Assembly: GCA_905182355.1 (NCBI GenBank)
Contig: CAJJBH010000013.1
Span: 1 to 64,000, forward strand
Reading direction: 5' to 3'
DNA from: an uncultured Paracoccaceae bacterium
Lineage (GTDB): Bacteria > Pseudomonadota > Alphaproteobacteria > Rhodobacterales > Rhodobacteraceae
Length of the DNA stretch: 64,000 nucleotides
Shown here: positions 9,017 to 18,077 of the stretch, piece by piece
Layout: each line of letters starts with the position of its first letter
Numbering within the stretch: the first letter of the stretch is position 1
Notes under the pieces: model-generated
The model's input: only the letters and a program-made list of their open reading frames with translations
Database searches by the model: none
What the model was told of the DNA's origin: nothing
Position numbers and translations under genes: made by a program

Positions 9017-11100
9017 TGGGTTTATCGCGCCGCACAGGATCACGTTTCCAGGCTGCAATCTGGCCTGGTTTTGTCGATGCTATGACTGGGCTACTACTGG
9101 TTTTGATGTTCGTTTTAACCATCTTTATGGTGGTTCAGTTTGTTCTGCGCGAAACGATTTCTGGTCAAGAGACTGAGTTGAATGAACTTGCTGGCGAAGT
9201 GGCTGCATTGGCGCAGGCATTAGGTTTGGAAGAACAACGGGGCAACCAGCTTGACGCGCGGGTCAACGCGCTGAACACCACTTTGAATGATGCGCGTGAT
9301 CAAGTGACCTCACAAGCCAATTTGATTGACAGCTTAACCATCGAACGGGATGCGCAGGCGCAACAATTGACGACGGCGAACACACAAATCACGGCGTTTG
9401 AAGCACAAGTTGCAGGCCTGTTGTCACAGCGCGATGACGCATTGGTTGCGATTGCTGATCTTGACACAGAGCAAACGCGGCTTGTGTCAGAACAAGAGGC
9501 GCTAAATCTGGCGCTTGCGCAAAGCCGGACAGAAATTGATTTGCAAACTGAAGCGGCGCGTTTGGCCGCCAGTCGGCGTGCAGCCCTTGACGCGTTGATT
9601 GATGATTTGCGAACACAGGGTGCTAACGCAAATGAGCGCGTATTGGCGTTAGAAGGGCAATTGGCTGAAACCGCGATAGCCCTTAGTGATCAAGAAACGG
9701 CGAAACTGGTCGAGGCAGCAGCAGCAGAAGCGCTGCGTAATCGGCTTGAGAATGCGGACAGTGAGTTAACAGCAATGACGTTGCTGTTGGACGAAAAACG
9801 TCGCGAAGCTGAGGATACCCTCACGCTTCTTGCTGCAGCACGTTCGGCGCAGGGTGATCTAAATACGCAATTGATTGCGTTGTTGTCTCAGGTTGCTAGT
9901 GGAACGTCAAAATCGGAACAGTTACAGACTGATTTATTGGCAGCGCAAAACGCGCAGGAACTGGCTGCGGCTGATCTCGCAAATACTGGGCAGAATGTTG
10001 CACAACTGCAGAAACAGTTGCGAACTGCCGAACAGGCAACCGAAAATCTACGTGCGCAACTTAACTTAACCGATCAAAGCACCATCGAGCTTCAGGCACA
10101 ATTGGTTGTTGCGGGGCGGCGCATCACTGCGCTGCAGGACCAAGTTGCATCAAGTGATAAAACCGCGGCACAGGTTCAAGCCCAGTTGACGGCTGCGTTA
10201 GCCGCAAAGTTGGCGTCGGAGCAGACGTTGGACACTGTCGGTGTGGATGCCAATGAGGTTAGACAGCAATTAATGGCTGCACTTGCGGCGAAACTTAAGT
10301 CAGAACAAGCCTCTCGTGATTTGCTTACGACTGCGGAACAACGGTCTTTGCTTTTAGAAAACGCAAAGGCTGCGCTGACGGATGAGCGTGAATCTAGCCT
10401 TGCTGCGCAGCGCCAAACGGAGTTGTTGAATCAACAAGTCGCGGCTTTACGTACCCAACTGAAAGACCTAGGCGGTCTGCTGGATTTAGCGAAATCGCGC
10501 GACCAAGACGCGCAAGTCCAATTGCAATCGCTGGGTTCTGACCTGAACACAGCGCTCGCACGGGCCGTGGCTGAAGAACGTCGCCGCCGTATTTTGGAAG
10601 AGGCGGAACGCAAACGTCTTGAGGCACAGACACAGGATCTGGAGCAGTATCGGTCAGAGTTTTTTGGGCGATTACGTGACCTATTGGGAACCCAGGACGG
10701 TGTGCGTATCGAAGGCGACCGCTTTGTGTTCTCGTCTGAGGTGCTTTTCCCACCCGGCGGCGCGGAGCTTTCAAGTTTGGGACAGGGAGAAATTTCCAAG
10801 ATTGCTGAAATTTTGCGTGGGATCGCTGATGAAATTCCGCCAGAAATCAACTGGGTCATTAGGGTTGACGGTCACACCGACAACATTCCACTGTCAGGAA
10901 ATGGGGAATTTGCAGACAACTGGGAGTTAAGCCAAGCGCGGGCCCTGTCTGTTGTGAAATATATGGCAAATTTCCTAGGTATTTCACCAAATCGACTGGC
11001 GGCAAATGGCTTTGGCCAATATCAACCGATAAATCTGGACAATACATTGGAAGCGCGGGCGCAAAATCGACGTATCGAATTAAAGTTTACTGAGAAATAG
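9016..11100 (+). CDS. MotB-like OmpA-domain protein with long coiled coil
   Basis: This 694-residue protein has a single membrane helix (about residues 18-45). A membrane-embedded Asp21 in PGFVDAMTGLLLVL is the position expected for the MotB/TolR proton-binding aspartate. Residues 50 to about 550 are Ala/Gln/Leu/Glu-rich with continuous heptads, an unusually long periplasmic coiled coil. The last 125 residues are an OmpA peptidoglycan-binding domain (VDGHTDNIPLSG, NWELSQARA, NRLAANGFGQYQP, NRRIEL). Together with the upstream channel gene it should span from inner membrane to cell wall. The cellular role is not known to me. It is 17 bp from a convergent gene. Confidence 0.85.
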   Translation: MGLSRRTGSRFQAAIWPGFVDAMTGLLLVLMFVLTIFMVVQFVLRETISGQETELNELAGEVAALAQALGLEEQRGNQLDARVNALNTTLNDARDQVTSQANLIDSLTIERDAQAQQLTTANTQITAFEAQVAGLLSQRDDALVAIADLDTEQTRLVSEQEALNLALAQSRTEIDLQTEAARLAASRRAALDALIDDLRTQGANANERVLALEGQLAETAIALSDQETAKLVEAAAAEALRNRLENADSELTAMTLLLDEKRREAEDTLTLLAAARSAQGDLNTQLIALLSQVASGTSKSEQLQTDLLAAQNAQELAAADLANTGQNVAQLQKQLRTAEQATENLRAQLNLTDQSTIELQAQLVVAGRRITALQDQVASSDKTAAQVQAQLTAALAAKLASEQTLDTVGVDANEVRQQLMAALAAKLKSEQASRDLLTTAEQRSLLLENAKAALTDERESSLAAQRQTELLNQQVAALRTQLKDLGGLLDLAKSRDQDAQVQLQSLGSDLNTALARAVAEERRRRILEEAERKRLEAQTQDLEQYRSEFFGRLRDLLGTQDGVRIEGDRFVFSSEVLFPPGGAELSSLGQGEISKIAEILRGIADEIPPEINWVIRVDGHTDNIPLSGNGEFADNWELSQARALSVVKYMANFLGISPNRLAANGFGQYQPINLDNTLEARAQNRRIELKFTEK

Positions 11101-11117
11101 GGCAGCTATTGCAGTCC

Positions 11118-12089
11118 TTATTGCACTGAAATCGTTGTTCGTTCGGTGTTTATGACGCGGCCATTCCGGATTAGGGATACCGTTCCTGAATATTTTCCGT
11201 TCGGCCATCGTTCTACAGATAAACGTTTTCCAACGGCCTTGAACAATTGAGCCTGATTTTTTTCAACCTCTATAGTCTTATCCAGCATAGTTCCCGTTGG
11301 TCCTTTTAGAACCAGCCGCATTTGATCACCTTTCTGCGCGCCAAAGCCAAAACCAAAAATCACTATTGCGGGAGCGTTTGAAGGCAATTGCGTTTGTGCT
11401 GCGCGTCCTGATTTGACGTCTTTGTACGTAGGAATTTCATCAGAAAACCCTACGTACAAAATTCCACCAGCGCGATAGGGAAGTGGATTTTTCCACATCC
11501 CCTTTTTGTCAGGTACACCACATGTGATTTTTCCATCTGGGTCAAAAGGATCAATGACTTTGCCGTTTTTGCGCACCGACAAATGTATATGCGGAAATTG
11601 TGTTCTACCGCTTAAGCCAATTTCACCTAAGACCGTGCCAGCCCGCACCTTTTGGCCTCTGCGTACTTTGAGAGAGCCGCTTTTCATATGGCAATATTGG
11701 GTTTCCCATCCGTTTTGATGGCTAATTACAATACCATTCCCGCACTCACGCCCCCGTACGGCGTCGGCATTACGAGCTGAGTATATGATGTCTTCTACGC
11801 CGCTACGGACAGATTTTACCGTCCCATCTGCCGATGCCAGCACGTTCACACCTTTTCGCATCTGGTTTAGTGTGCGCAAAGCAAAATCCGTACCTTTATG
11901 GCGTTGGTAGCTTAGCGTTGAACAACGAAAGTCGGATACGCCTTTGCCTTTGGTGTGATCGACATATTGCTGGATATAGCAGTCGTCGCCAAGCGAGCAA
12001 TCGATCGGGGACGTCAATACAAGGTCTTGCGCCGCAACAAAAGTTGCGGCGCAAGACAAAGCTATAACTGAAATGACGGTGCGGATCAC
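11118..12089 (-). CDS. M23 family (LytM-type) metallopeptidase
   Basis: This secreted 323-residue protein has a signal peptide (MIRTVISVIALSCAATFVAA). The LytM zinc site is complete: His64 and Asp68 in HKGTD, His134 in QYCHM, and His167/His169 in HIH. It should cut peptide cross-links in murein. A beta-rich C-terminal extension of about 130 residues follows the peptidase domain. The GTG start overlaps the clpA stop (GTGA), so translation is coupled to clpA, which is odd for a periplasmic enzyme. Confidence 0.85.
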   Translation of the reverse strand: MIRTVISVIALSCAATFVAAQDLVLTSPIDCSLGDDCYIQQYVDHTKGKGVSDFRCSTLSYQRHKGTDFALRTLNQMRKGVNVLASADGTVKSVRSGVEDIIYSARNADAVRGRECGNGIVISHQNGWETQYCHMKSGSLKVRRGQKVRAGTVLGEIGLSGRTQFPHIHLSVRKNGKVIDPFDPDGKITCGVPDKKGMWKNPLPYRAGGILYVGFSDEIPTYKDVKSGRAAQTQLPSNAPAIVIFGFGFGAQKGDQMRLVLKGPTGTMLDKTIEVEKNQAQLFKAVGKRLSVERWPNGKYSGTVSLIRNGRVINTERTTISVQ

Positions 12090-14404
12090 TCCGCTGTTAA
12101 CAAGGGTGGTTTATCACCAGAGATACGCGGCTTTTCAGGTCCCTCGGTCTTGATATCCAAGGCACCAGCTTTGACGCCAACCTTAACAACACCACCTTTA
12201 GCCAATTTGCCAAACAGCAGTTCTTCGGCCAACGGCTTCTTGATGTGCTCTTGAATAACTCGACCCAATGGCCGTGCACCCATTTTCTCATCATATCCAC
12301 GATCTGCCAACCACGCCGCGGCCGCTTTAGTCAGTTCGATCGTGACGTTGCGGTCCATTAATTGTGCCTCAAGCTGAAGAACAAATTTCTCTACAACTTG
12401 CATGATCACTTCTTTTGGAAGACGTGCAAAACTAATGACGGCGTCCAGACGGTTGCGGAATTCTGGTGTGAACGTACGTTCAATCGCGGCGGTGTCTTCA
12501 CCTTCACGGGCATCACGGCCAAATCCAATGGCCTCTTTCGCTTGTTCGGCAGCGCCAGCATTTGTTGTCATGATCACAACGACATTACGGAAATCAACTG
12601 TGCGTCCGTTGTGATCCGTCAGTTTGCCGTGATCCATAACTTGCAACAGAATATTGTAGACGTCTGGGTGTGCTTTCTCCATTTCGTCAAGCAGCAGAAC
12701 GCAATGTGGATGTTGGTCGACACCGTCAGTCAACATGCCCCCTTGATCGAACCCTACATAGCCAGGAGGGGCACCAATCAAACGTGAAATAGCGTGTTTT
12801 TCCATGTATTCTGACATGTCAAAACGCAGTAACTCTACACCCAAGGTATCAGCCAATTGTTTGGCAACTTCAGTCTTACCAACGCCCGTCGGGCCAGCAA
12901 ACAGGTAGTTCCCAATGGGTTTTTCAGGCTCGCGAAGACCAGCACGGGCCAGTTTGATGGCACTGGAAAGTGCCTCGATTGCTTTGTCTTGGCCAAACAC
13001 AACACGTTTCAATGACGCCTCTAAATCACGCAAAACAACTGCGTCGTCCTTAGAAACACTTTTAGGTGGAATGCGCGCGATCTTTGCAACGACTGCTTCG
13101 ACCTCTTTCACACCGATGGTTTTACGACGTTTGGCGGCATGGACCAAATGCTGTGCCGCGCCGGCCTCGTCAATCACATCAATCGCGCTGTCTGGCAATT
13201 TGCGGTCATTGATATAGCGCGCGGCCAATTCAACAGAGGTTTTGATGGCTTCCGCAGTATATTTGACCGAATGGTGATCTTCGAAATACGTCTTGATGCC
13301 GCGCAAGATTTTAACAGCATCCTCGACTGAGGGTTCGTTCACGTCGATCTTCTGGAACCGACGGCTTAACGCGCGATCCTTTTCAAAGTGCTGACGGAAT
13401 TCTTGATAAGTGGTTGATCCCATCGTGCGCAATTTGCCACCTGCCAATGCAGGTTTAAGCAAATTGGATGCATCCATTGCCCCACCTGATGTCGCACCAG
13501 CACCTATAACAGTGTGAATTTCGTCAATGAACAAAACCGCATCATCGTGGTTTTCCAATTCGGTGACGACAGCTTTCAGGCGTTCCTCAAAGTCGCCACG
13601 ATAGCGGGTACCTGCAAGCAATGCACCCAGATCTAGCGAGTATATCGTGGTTTTAGAAAGGACCTCTGGGATTTCACCGGCTACGATTTTACGGGCCAAT
13701 CCTTCGGCAATAGCCGTTTTACCAACGCCGGGGTCGCCGACAAGCAGTGGATTATTCTTGCGGCGACGGCACAACACTTGAATACAGCGCTCAACTTCGC
13801 TGTCGCGGCCGATTAATGGGTCGATGTCGCCTTCACGGGATTTTGCGTTCAGATCAACGCAATATTTTTCAAGCGCGCTCTCCTTCTTTTCACCCTCGGT
13901 AACACCAAGGTCTTCGTCCCCTTCAGGTGTGCCGGAAACAGAACGTTCTTCACCAAATTCTGGATCTTTGGCAACACCATGAGCGATGAAGTTTACGGCG
14001 TCGTAACGTGTCATGTCCTGCTCTTGCAGGAAGTATGCAGCATTTGATTCACGTTCGGCGAATATGGCTACCAAGACATTGGCACCTGTTACCTCCGTGC
14101 GTCCAGAGGATTGAACATGGATTGCCGCACGCTGAATGACGCGTTGAAACGCTGCTGTTGGAACAGCCTCTGACCCGTCAATATCGGTCACCAGATTGGA
14201 CAATTCTTCATCAATAAACTTGTTTAAAGTGGCGCGTAATTCGTCGCCGTCAACAGAACAAGCCTGCATGACTTTTTTCGCTTTGGGTTCATCAAGCAAC
14301 GTAAGCAACAAATGCTCAAGCGTTGCAAATTCGTGATGACGATCATTGGCCAGCGCAAGCGCGGAATGGATCGCCTTTTCCAGTGTGGTCGAAAATGAAG
14401 GCAC
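12086..14404 (-). CDS. clpA: ATP-dependent Clp protease ATP-binding subunit ClpA
   Basis: This hexameric AAA+ unfoldase feeds substrates to ClpP. The 772-residue protein shows the Clp N domain (PSFSTTLEKAIHSAL...), the D1 Walker A GDPGVGKT and Walker B VLFIDEIH, and the D2 Walker A GPTGVGKTE with LLDEMEKAHP. The ClpP-docking loop IGF is near AKEAIGFGRD. The start is GTG at 14404: the protein then begins (M)PSFS as in homologues, and AGGAG lies upstream. The 16 extra residues of the open frame are not supported. I see no clpS adaptor gene upstream. Confidence 0.95.
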   Translation of the reverse strand: MPSFSTTLEKAIHSALALANDRHHEFATLEHLLLTLLDEPKAKKVMQACSVDGDELRATLNKFIDEELSNLVTDIDGSEAVPTAAFQRVIQRAAIHVQSSGRTEVTGANVLVAIFAERESNAAYFLQEQDMTRYDAVNFIAHGVAKDPEFGEERSVSGTPEGDEDLGVTEGEKKESALEKYCVDLNAKSREGDIDPLIGRDSEVERCIQVLCRRRKNNPLLVGDPGVGKTAIAEGLARKIVAGEIPEVLSKTTIYSLDLGALLAGTRYRGDFEERLKAVVTELENHDDAVLFIDEIHTVIGAGATSGGAMDASNLLKPALAGGKLRTMGSTTYQEFRQHFEKDRALSRRFQKIDVNEPSVEDAVKILRGIKTYFEDHHSVKYTAEAIKTSVELAARYINDRKLPDSAIDVIDEAGAAQHLVHAAKRRKTIGVKEVEAVVAKIARIPPKSVSKDDAVVLRDLEASLKRVVFGQDKAIEALSSAIKLARAGLREPEKPIGNYLFAGPTGVGKTEVAKQLADTLGVELLRFDMSEYMEKHAISRLIGAPPGYVGFDQGGMLTDGVDQHPHCVLLLDEMEKAHPDVYNILLQVMDHGKLTDHNGRTVDFRNVVVIMTTNAGAAEQAKEAIGFGRDAREGEDTAAIERTFTPEFRNRLDAVISFARLPKEVIMQVVEKFVLQLEAQLMDRNVTIELTKAAAAWLADRGYDEKMGARPLGRVIQEHIKKPLAEELLFGKLAKGGVVKVGVKAGALDIKTEGPEKPRISGDKPPLLTAE

Positions 14405-14578
14405 TGTGTGCTCCTGTCGATCGGGGGTGGTTTTGGGATGGAACGATCTCACGTCCCTGAAGCCACCATGGCATTATACAGTTAGAGTTTGGTTGATCGG
14501 TGGCCAGCTTCAAGTCCTTTCTTTTTAAAAAAGGTCACAAAATGCGTGATCACTTATCAAACAGCTAAGAAAACAACA

Positions 14579-15346
14579 TCAGAACCGATCTTTTCGGGCT
14601 CGGATTTCTGTAAAGACGTCAACGGGGGCAGCGCCAACCATATTTAGGTGCGCTTGGATTGCGGGGTCATGGGCGCGTAGGAATGGGTTGGTAGCACGCT
14701 CCAGTTGCAGGGATGACGGGACGGTGGGTTGGCTGTTTTTACGTTTGGCCGTGATGTCCAGTATCCTAGATATAAGGGCGGGATTTTCTGGGTCAACCAT
14801 TGAGGCGAAAACGGCGTTGCTGGCGGTGTATTCGTGGCCTGAATAAACGGTCGTTTCATCCGGCATAGCGGTTGTTTTTTGCAGGCTAGCAAACATCTGG
14901 GCTGGTGTGCCTTCAAACAGGCGACCACACCCCAATGCCATCAGGCTATCAGCTGTAAAAAGTGCTGCAGTTTCGGGAAGATGCAGGGCGATATGGCCGA
15001 TGGTATGGCCAGACACGTCAAGGATGTGAACGACCTCACCACCAAACGTGAAACTGTCGCCGTCCGATACGGCGCGGTCCAGTTTTGGCAAGCGGTGCAC
15101 GTCGGCTTTCGCACCCACAACTGTTGCAGAATAGGCCGCCAATAGTTCTGGCACGCCATCGATGTGATCGTCGTGGTGATGGGTGAGCCAAATTTCGCTA
15201 AGCTCCCAACCACGTTGACTTAATTCCGCTTTGATAGGCCCAGCTTCGGGGGCGTCAACCACAGCGGTTTTGCCTGATTGGGGATCGTGAACCAGAAACG
15301 CGTAATTGTCGGAAAGACAGGGGACTGTGATGATTTCAAGGGGCAT
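14579..15346 (-). CDS. gloB: hydroxyacylglutathione hydrolase (glyoxalase II)
   Basis: This 255-residue metallo-beta-lactamase-fold enzyme hydrolyses S-lactoylglutathione to lactate and glutathione, the second step of methylglyoxal detoxification. The binuclear metal motif is THHHDDHIDG (His56, His58, Asp60, His61), with further ligands in VSGHTIGHI, FTADSLMALGCGR and VYSGHEYT. Length matches the family. It is divergent from the methyltransferase with a 72-bp shared promoter region. Confidence 0.93.
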   Translation of the reverse strand: MPLEIITVPCLSDNYAFLVHDPQSGKTAVVDAPEAGPIKAELSQRGWELSEIWLTHHHDDHIDGVPELLAAYSATVVGAKADVHRLPKLDRAVSDGDSFTFGGEVVHILDVSGHTIGHIALHLPETAALFTADSLMALGCGRLFEGTPAQMFASLQKTTAMPDETTVYSGHEYTASNAVFASMVDPENPALISRILDITAKRKNSQPTVPSSLQLERATNPFLRAHDPAIQAHLNMVGAAPVDVFTEIRARKDRF

Positions 15347-15418
15347 GGCAATTTGCCTTTGGGTTGTTACACTGCAAGTGATTTGAACCTAGATTGACCT
15401 ATTGGGGAACAGGCTGCA

Positions 15419-16159
15419 ATGCATCTTGATGTGCAAGATTTAAGGAATTTCTATTATCGCAGCGCGCTGGGGCGTGCGGCGCAGAAATCCATGCGTACAC
15501 GGATGTTGAAAATCTGGCCCGAGGCCAAGGGGCAAACCGTTGTGGGATACGGGTTTGCAGCCCCATTGTTGCGGCCATATCTGAAGGATGCGCGGCGGGT
15601 GATTGCGCTGATGCCGGGGCCGCAGGGTGTGATGCCATGGCCTGCGAACCAACCCAATGTTTCTGTGTTGACCGAGGAAACACGGTGGCCAGTTGAAACG
15701 GGGCGTGTTGATAAACTTGTTGTTTTACATGGGCTTGAGACGTCAGAGCAGCCTTGTGATTTACTAGAAGAATGCTGGCGTGTGCTGGGCCCAGGGGGCA
15801 AGGTTTTGTTTATCGTGCCCAATCGAGCAGGGGTTTGGGCGCGATGGGACGGGACGCCGTTCGGGTATGGACGACCTTATTTGGTGGGGCAATTAGAGGC
15901 AGAACTTAGACGGCATCAATTCTTGCCCGAACGGCATATGGGTGCGTTGTATCAAATACCATCCGGGCGACGGATTTGGATGAAATCTGGACCTATTTTC
16001 GAACGGATTGGGGAGCACATGCCAGCCATGTTTGCAGGGGGTGCGGTGATGGTTGAAGCGACGAAGCTGGTCTATCCGCCAAAGGGCAAAGTGGCGCGTG
16101 CACGGCGGACGATCAACGTGCTTGAGGGGCTTGGCAATGCTGTGGTTGAGCCGACCTAA
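15419..16159 (+). CDS. class I SAM-dependent methyltransferase, substrate unknown
   Basis: This is a 246-residue cytoplasmic protein. A weak Rossmann start (VVGYGFAAPLLRPYL) takes the place of motif I, and VDKLVVLHGLE and CWRVLGPGGKVLFIVPNR match motifs IV-VI of the UbiE/Methyltransf_11 group. The substrate is unknown. Back-to-back placement with gloB is, as I recall, common in roseobacters. ATG 15419 opens the frame and no closer alternative is convincing. Confidence 0.75.
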   Translation: MHLDVQDLRNFYYRSALGRAAQKSMRTRMLKIWPEAKGQTVVGYGFAAPLLRPYLKDARRVIALMPGPQGVMPWPANQPNVSVLTEETRWPVETGRVDKLVVLHGLETSEQPCDLLEECWRVLGPGGKVLFIVPNRAGVWARWDGTPFGYGRPYLVGQLEAELRRHQFLPERHMGALYQIPSGRRIWMKSGPIFERIGEHMPAMFAGGAVMVEATKLVYPPKGKVARARRTINVLEGLGNAVVEPT

Positions 16160-16166
16160 GCGCGGT

Positions 16167-16189
16167 GCGTTAACTAGGAATTTTAACGC
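16167..16189. repeat. Inverted repeat GCGTTAA / TTAACGC
   Basis: A perfect 7-bp inverted repeat with a 9-bp spacer lies eight bases after the methyltransferase stop. It could be a weak transcription stop or a protein-binding dyad. No T-run follows on the plus strand. The TTAA-N9-TTAA spacing is not the CtrA spacing (N7). Confidence 0.4.
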
Positions 16190-16227
16190 TGTTTGCACGC
16201 GAAATTCCCACAGAAATAAACCGCATT

Positions 16228-16330
16228 TGTACAATTCATAGGCCGGTATGTACAAACTGGCGAATGTGTTCTCGCACTAAAAAAGTGCGAACTGTCCGAT
16301 ATTGTACATATTGGGGGGGCCGTTTGTACA
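16228..16330. other. Symmetric cluster of four TGTACA palindromes around a hairpin
   Basis: TGTACA occurs at 16228-16233, 16249-16254, 16303-16308 and 16325-16330. Members of each pair are 21 or 22 bp apart, about two helical turns. Midway between the pairs is a perfect 7-bp hairpin (TCGCACT / AGTGCGA, 16272-16290, loop AAAAA). The site lies between two convergent genes, so it is not an obvious promoter operator. Function is unknown. Confidence 0.55.
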
Positions 16331-16389
16331 ATTTCCCAAAATTAGGAGAAACGCCCGAAAAAAATGCGTTAATTTTACAGATTTTAGGG

Positions 16390-16404
16390 CCATTTTTAAA
16401 ATGG
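16390..16404 (-). terminator. AT-rich palindrome after the RTX gene
   Basis: CCATTTT-T-AAAATGG is a perfect 15-bp palindrome starting 17 bp beyond the minus-strand stop of the RTX gene. It may act as a weak terminator, but there is no clean T-run. Confidence 0.35.
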
Positions 16405-16420
16405 TAGCCTCAAAAAGACA

Positions 16421-17409
16421 TCACCGTTCGACTAAAAGAATGTCGCTCGCGTTGAGGCCTGTTGTGCCATTCAGCCGAATAGTGCCAGTGATCTTGCCTG
16501 CGGCTTCCGGTGACACCGCGACGAATACGACATCGGTGTAGCTGTCATCAGGTGCTTGGACAATTTCGATTGTCAGTTGTCCTAGAGTCAGACCGCCACC
16601 AGCGTCTTCATGAGAATTGGGCAAAACCAGTACATCGACACCCGGGGTAAAATCTGTGATTGTTGTGACAACGCCAACGTCCTCGTTAGCATTGCTGAAT
16701 TGTGCATTTGTGAACTCTAGCTCAAACCGATCAGACCCTTCGCCACCCGTCAGCGTATCATATGAATCAGAGCTGAAAAGATGGGTGGTCGATTGAATTG
16801 TATCGTCGCCCATCCCACCGTCTGCTGTGGCTCCGATCTGAAAACTGGGCGAATTACTTAGAATAAGCAGATCGTCACCAGCATCACCCGACAATGGGGT
16901 GCCACCGCCATAATCCGCAGAGTCGCCTGTGATTGTGTCGTTGCCATCGCCACCTGAAACGCCTGTGATCGATCCTTGGGCGTTGATGAGGTCGTTGCCC
17001 GCGCCGCCGTCCACATTACCACCCCAGCTAAAACAGAAATGGTGTCAGCGCCCAAACCGCTCAAGGCGCGCCCAGTATCGGTGCCATTTTGGCTGGCGGG
17101 CTGGAACGTAATTTTATCGTCGCCTTCGCCACCGTCGATCAAGACGTTGTCATTTTCGATAGATATTAATGTGTCATCGCCCAGTCCACCATTCAGCTTT
17201 GCGTTGTCGCCCGCCGCTTCGAGCGTGTCATCGCCACCCAAACCGTTGGTTGTCTGGTCCCTTCCTGCAGTTAGGGTGTCAGGACCGTCGGTTCCTTCGA
17301 TGATTTCATCATCAACGACTTGCTCATCGTCTTCGTCGGTGTCGGAGCTGTCGAAGGCCACTACAGCAAGGCTTAAGCCCAAAAGCAAAAGCAAAAATAA
17401 TGGGGACAC
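16421..17409 (-). pseudogene. RTX-type calcium-binding repeat protein, frameshifted
   Basis: The N-terminal frame (17409 to about 17020) has a hydrophobic leader (PLFLLLLLGLSLAVVAF), an acidic stretch and RTX-like nonapeptides (GLGGDDTLEA, GGLGDDTLI, GGEGDDKI). After ADTISVLAG the homology moves to another frame that reads NVDGGAGNDLINAQ and continues to a stop at 16421 through ITDFTPGVDVLVLP. One extra G in the GGGG run near 17025 would join them into a protein of about 330 residues. Such proteins bind calcium and are usually exported by type I secretion. As sequenced, the second half is not translated from the first start. It may be a real mutation or a homopolymer error. Confidence 0.78.
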
Positions 17410-17510
17410 AGGGAATACCTTTTACAACCTAGGACAGGCTTTGAACAATCGGCGAACATTCAATTTGTGTCAATTGGTTATAATGTTGCCATTCTTGAAA
17501 CCAATTGTTT

Positions 17511-18077
17511 TCATTCCCTCTTGAGGAACGTCTCCACAGCCCGCACTTTGTCGCCGTTTTGGAACCGCCGGAATTCCAGATCAAGCCCACCTTCAGCCAA
17601 GGTGCGGTGATATTCTTGCATTTCGTAATTTCCCGCCTCGTTGATGAACAACGAGAACACGGTCAGCGTATCATCGACAATGCGCGACCATACGAAAGGT
17701 TCACCTTTTAACGGGTTCAGTGGGATTTGTTTGCCAAAGACGTTTGTTTGCATGGCGGATGCATAGATGCCGTCCCGTACGCTGGGGACAAATTCAATGG
17801 TGTAGGATTTCTCTTTGATCCGTCCGTCAGGTTTGTAGGTTGCTGATGTCCAGCTGATGCTAAAGCCGTCGTCGGTTTCCTCAATCCTTGCGCTCATGTC
17901 GCGATGTACCGTTTTGCCGCCTTCAACGAACTTAGCGCTGCCTGTGTAGGCCCCTAGAAAGGGGGTGATGATGTCGGCTTTGGTCATGCTTGGAAGTGCA
18001 ATAAACATCGCGACTGTATAGACGACGACAGCTGCGAGGCTTTTGATCTTGAAGAACGTGGTAGATGCGAGGGGCAT
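17511..18077 (-). CDS. Conserved hypothetical exported protein
   Basis: This 188-residue protein has a hydrophobic export signal (about residues 14-34, ending SMTKAD). The mature part is beta-rich, with LGAYTGSAKFVEGG near its start, alternating strands and FETFL-type Lys/Arg-rich ends. I recognise no named domain, though the layout resembles small lipocalin-like envelope proteins. AGGAG lies six bases before ATG 18077, supporting the start. It lies between the RTX gene and the atp operon and is transcribed away from the latter. Confidence 0.65.
   Translation of the reverse strand: MPLASTTFFKIKSLAAVVVYTVAMFIALPSMTKADIITPFLGAYTGSAKFVEGGKTVHRDMSARIEETDDGFSISWTSATYKPDGRIKEKSYTIEFVPSVRDGIYASAMQTNVFGKQIPLNPLKGEPFVWSRIVDDTLTVFSLFINEAGNYEMQEYHRTLAEGGLDLEFRRFQNGDKVRAVETFLKRE

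Noticed and set aside
7802-11100. Zorya anti-phage system
   Set aside because: No ZorC, ZorD or ZorE-like gene is nearby, and the coiled coil is on the OmpA partner rather than on the channel protein.
12086-14452. Extended ClpA start
   Set aside because: The GTG at 14404 has AGGAG upstream and yields the usual (M)PSFS start.
16167-16189. CtrA-binding site
   Set aside because: The two TTAA halves are nine bases apart rather than seven.
16302-16541. 79-codon plus-strand open frame after the TGTACA cluster
   Set aside because: It runs antisense into the RTX gene and has low-complexity basic residues with no start signal.
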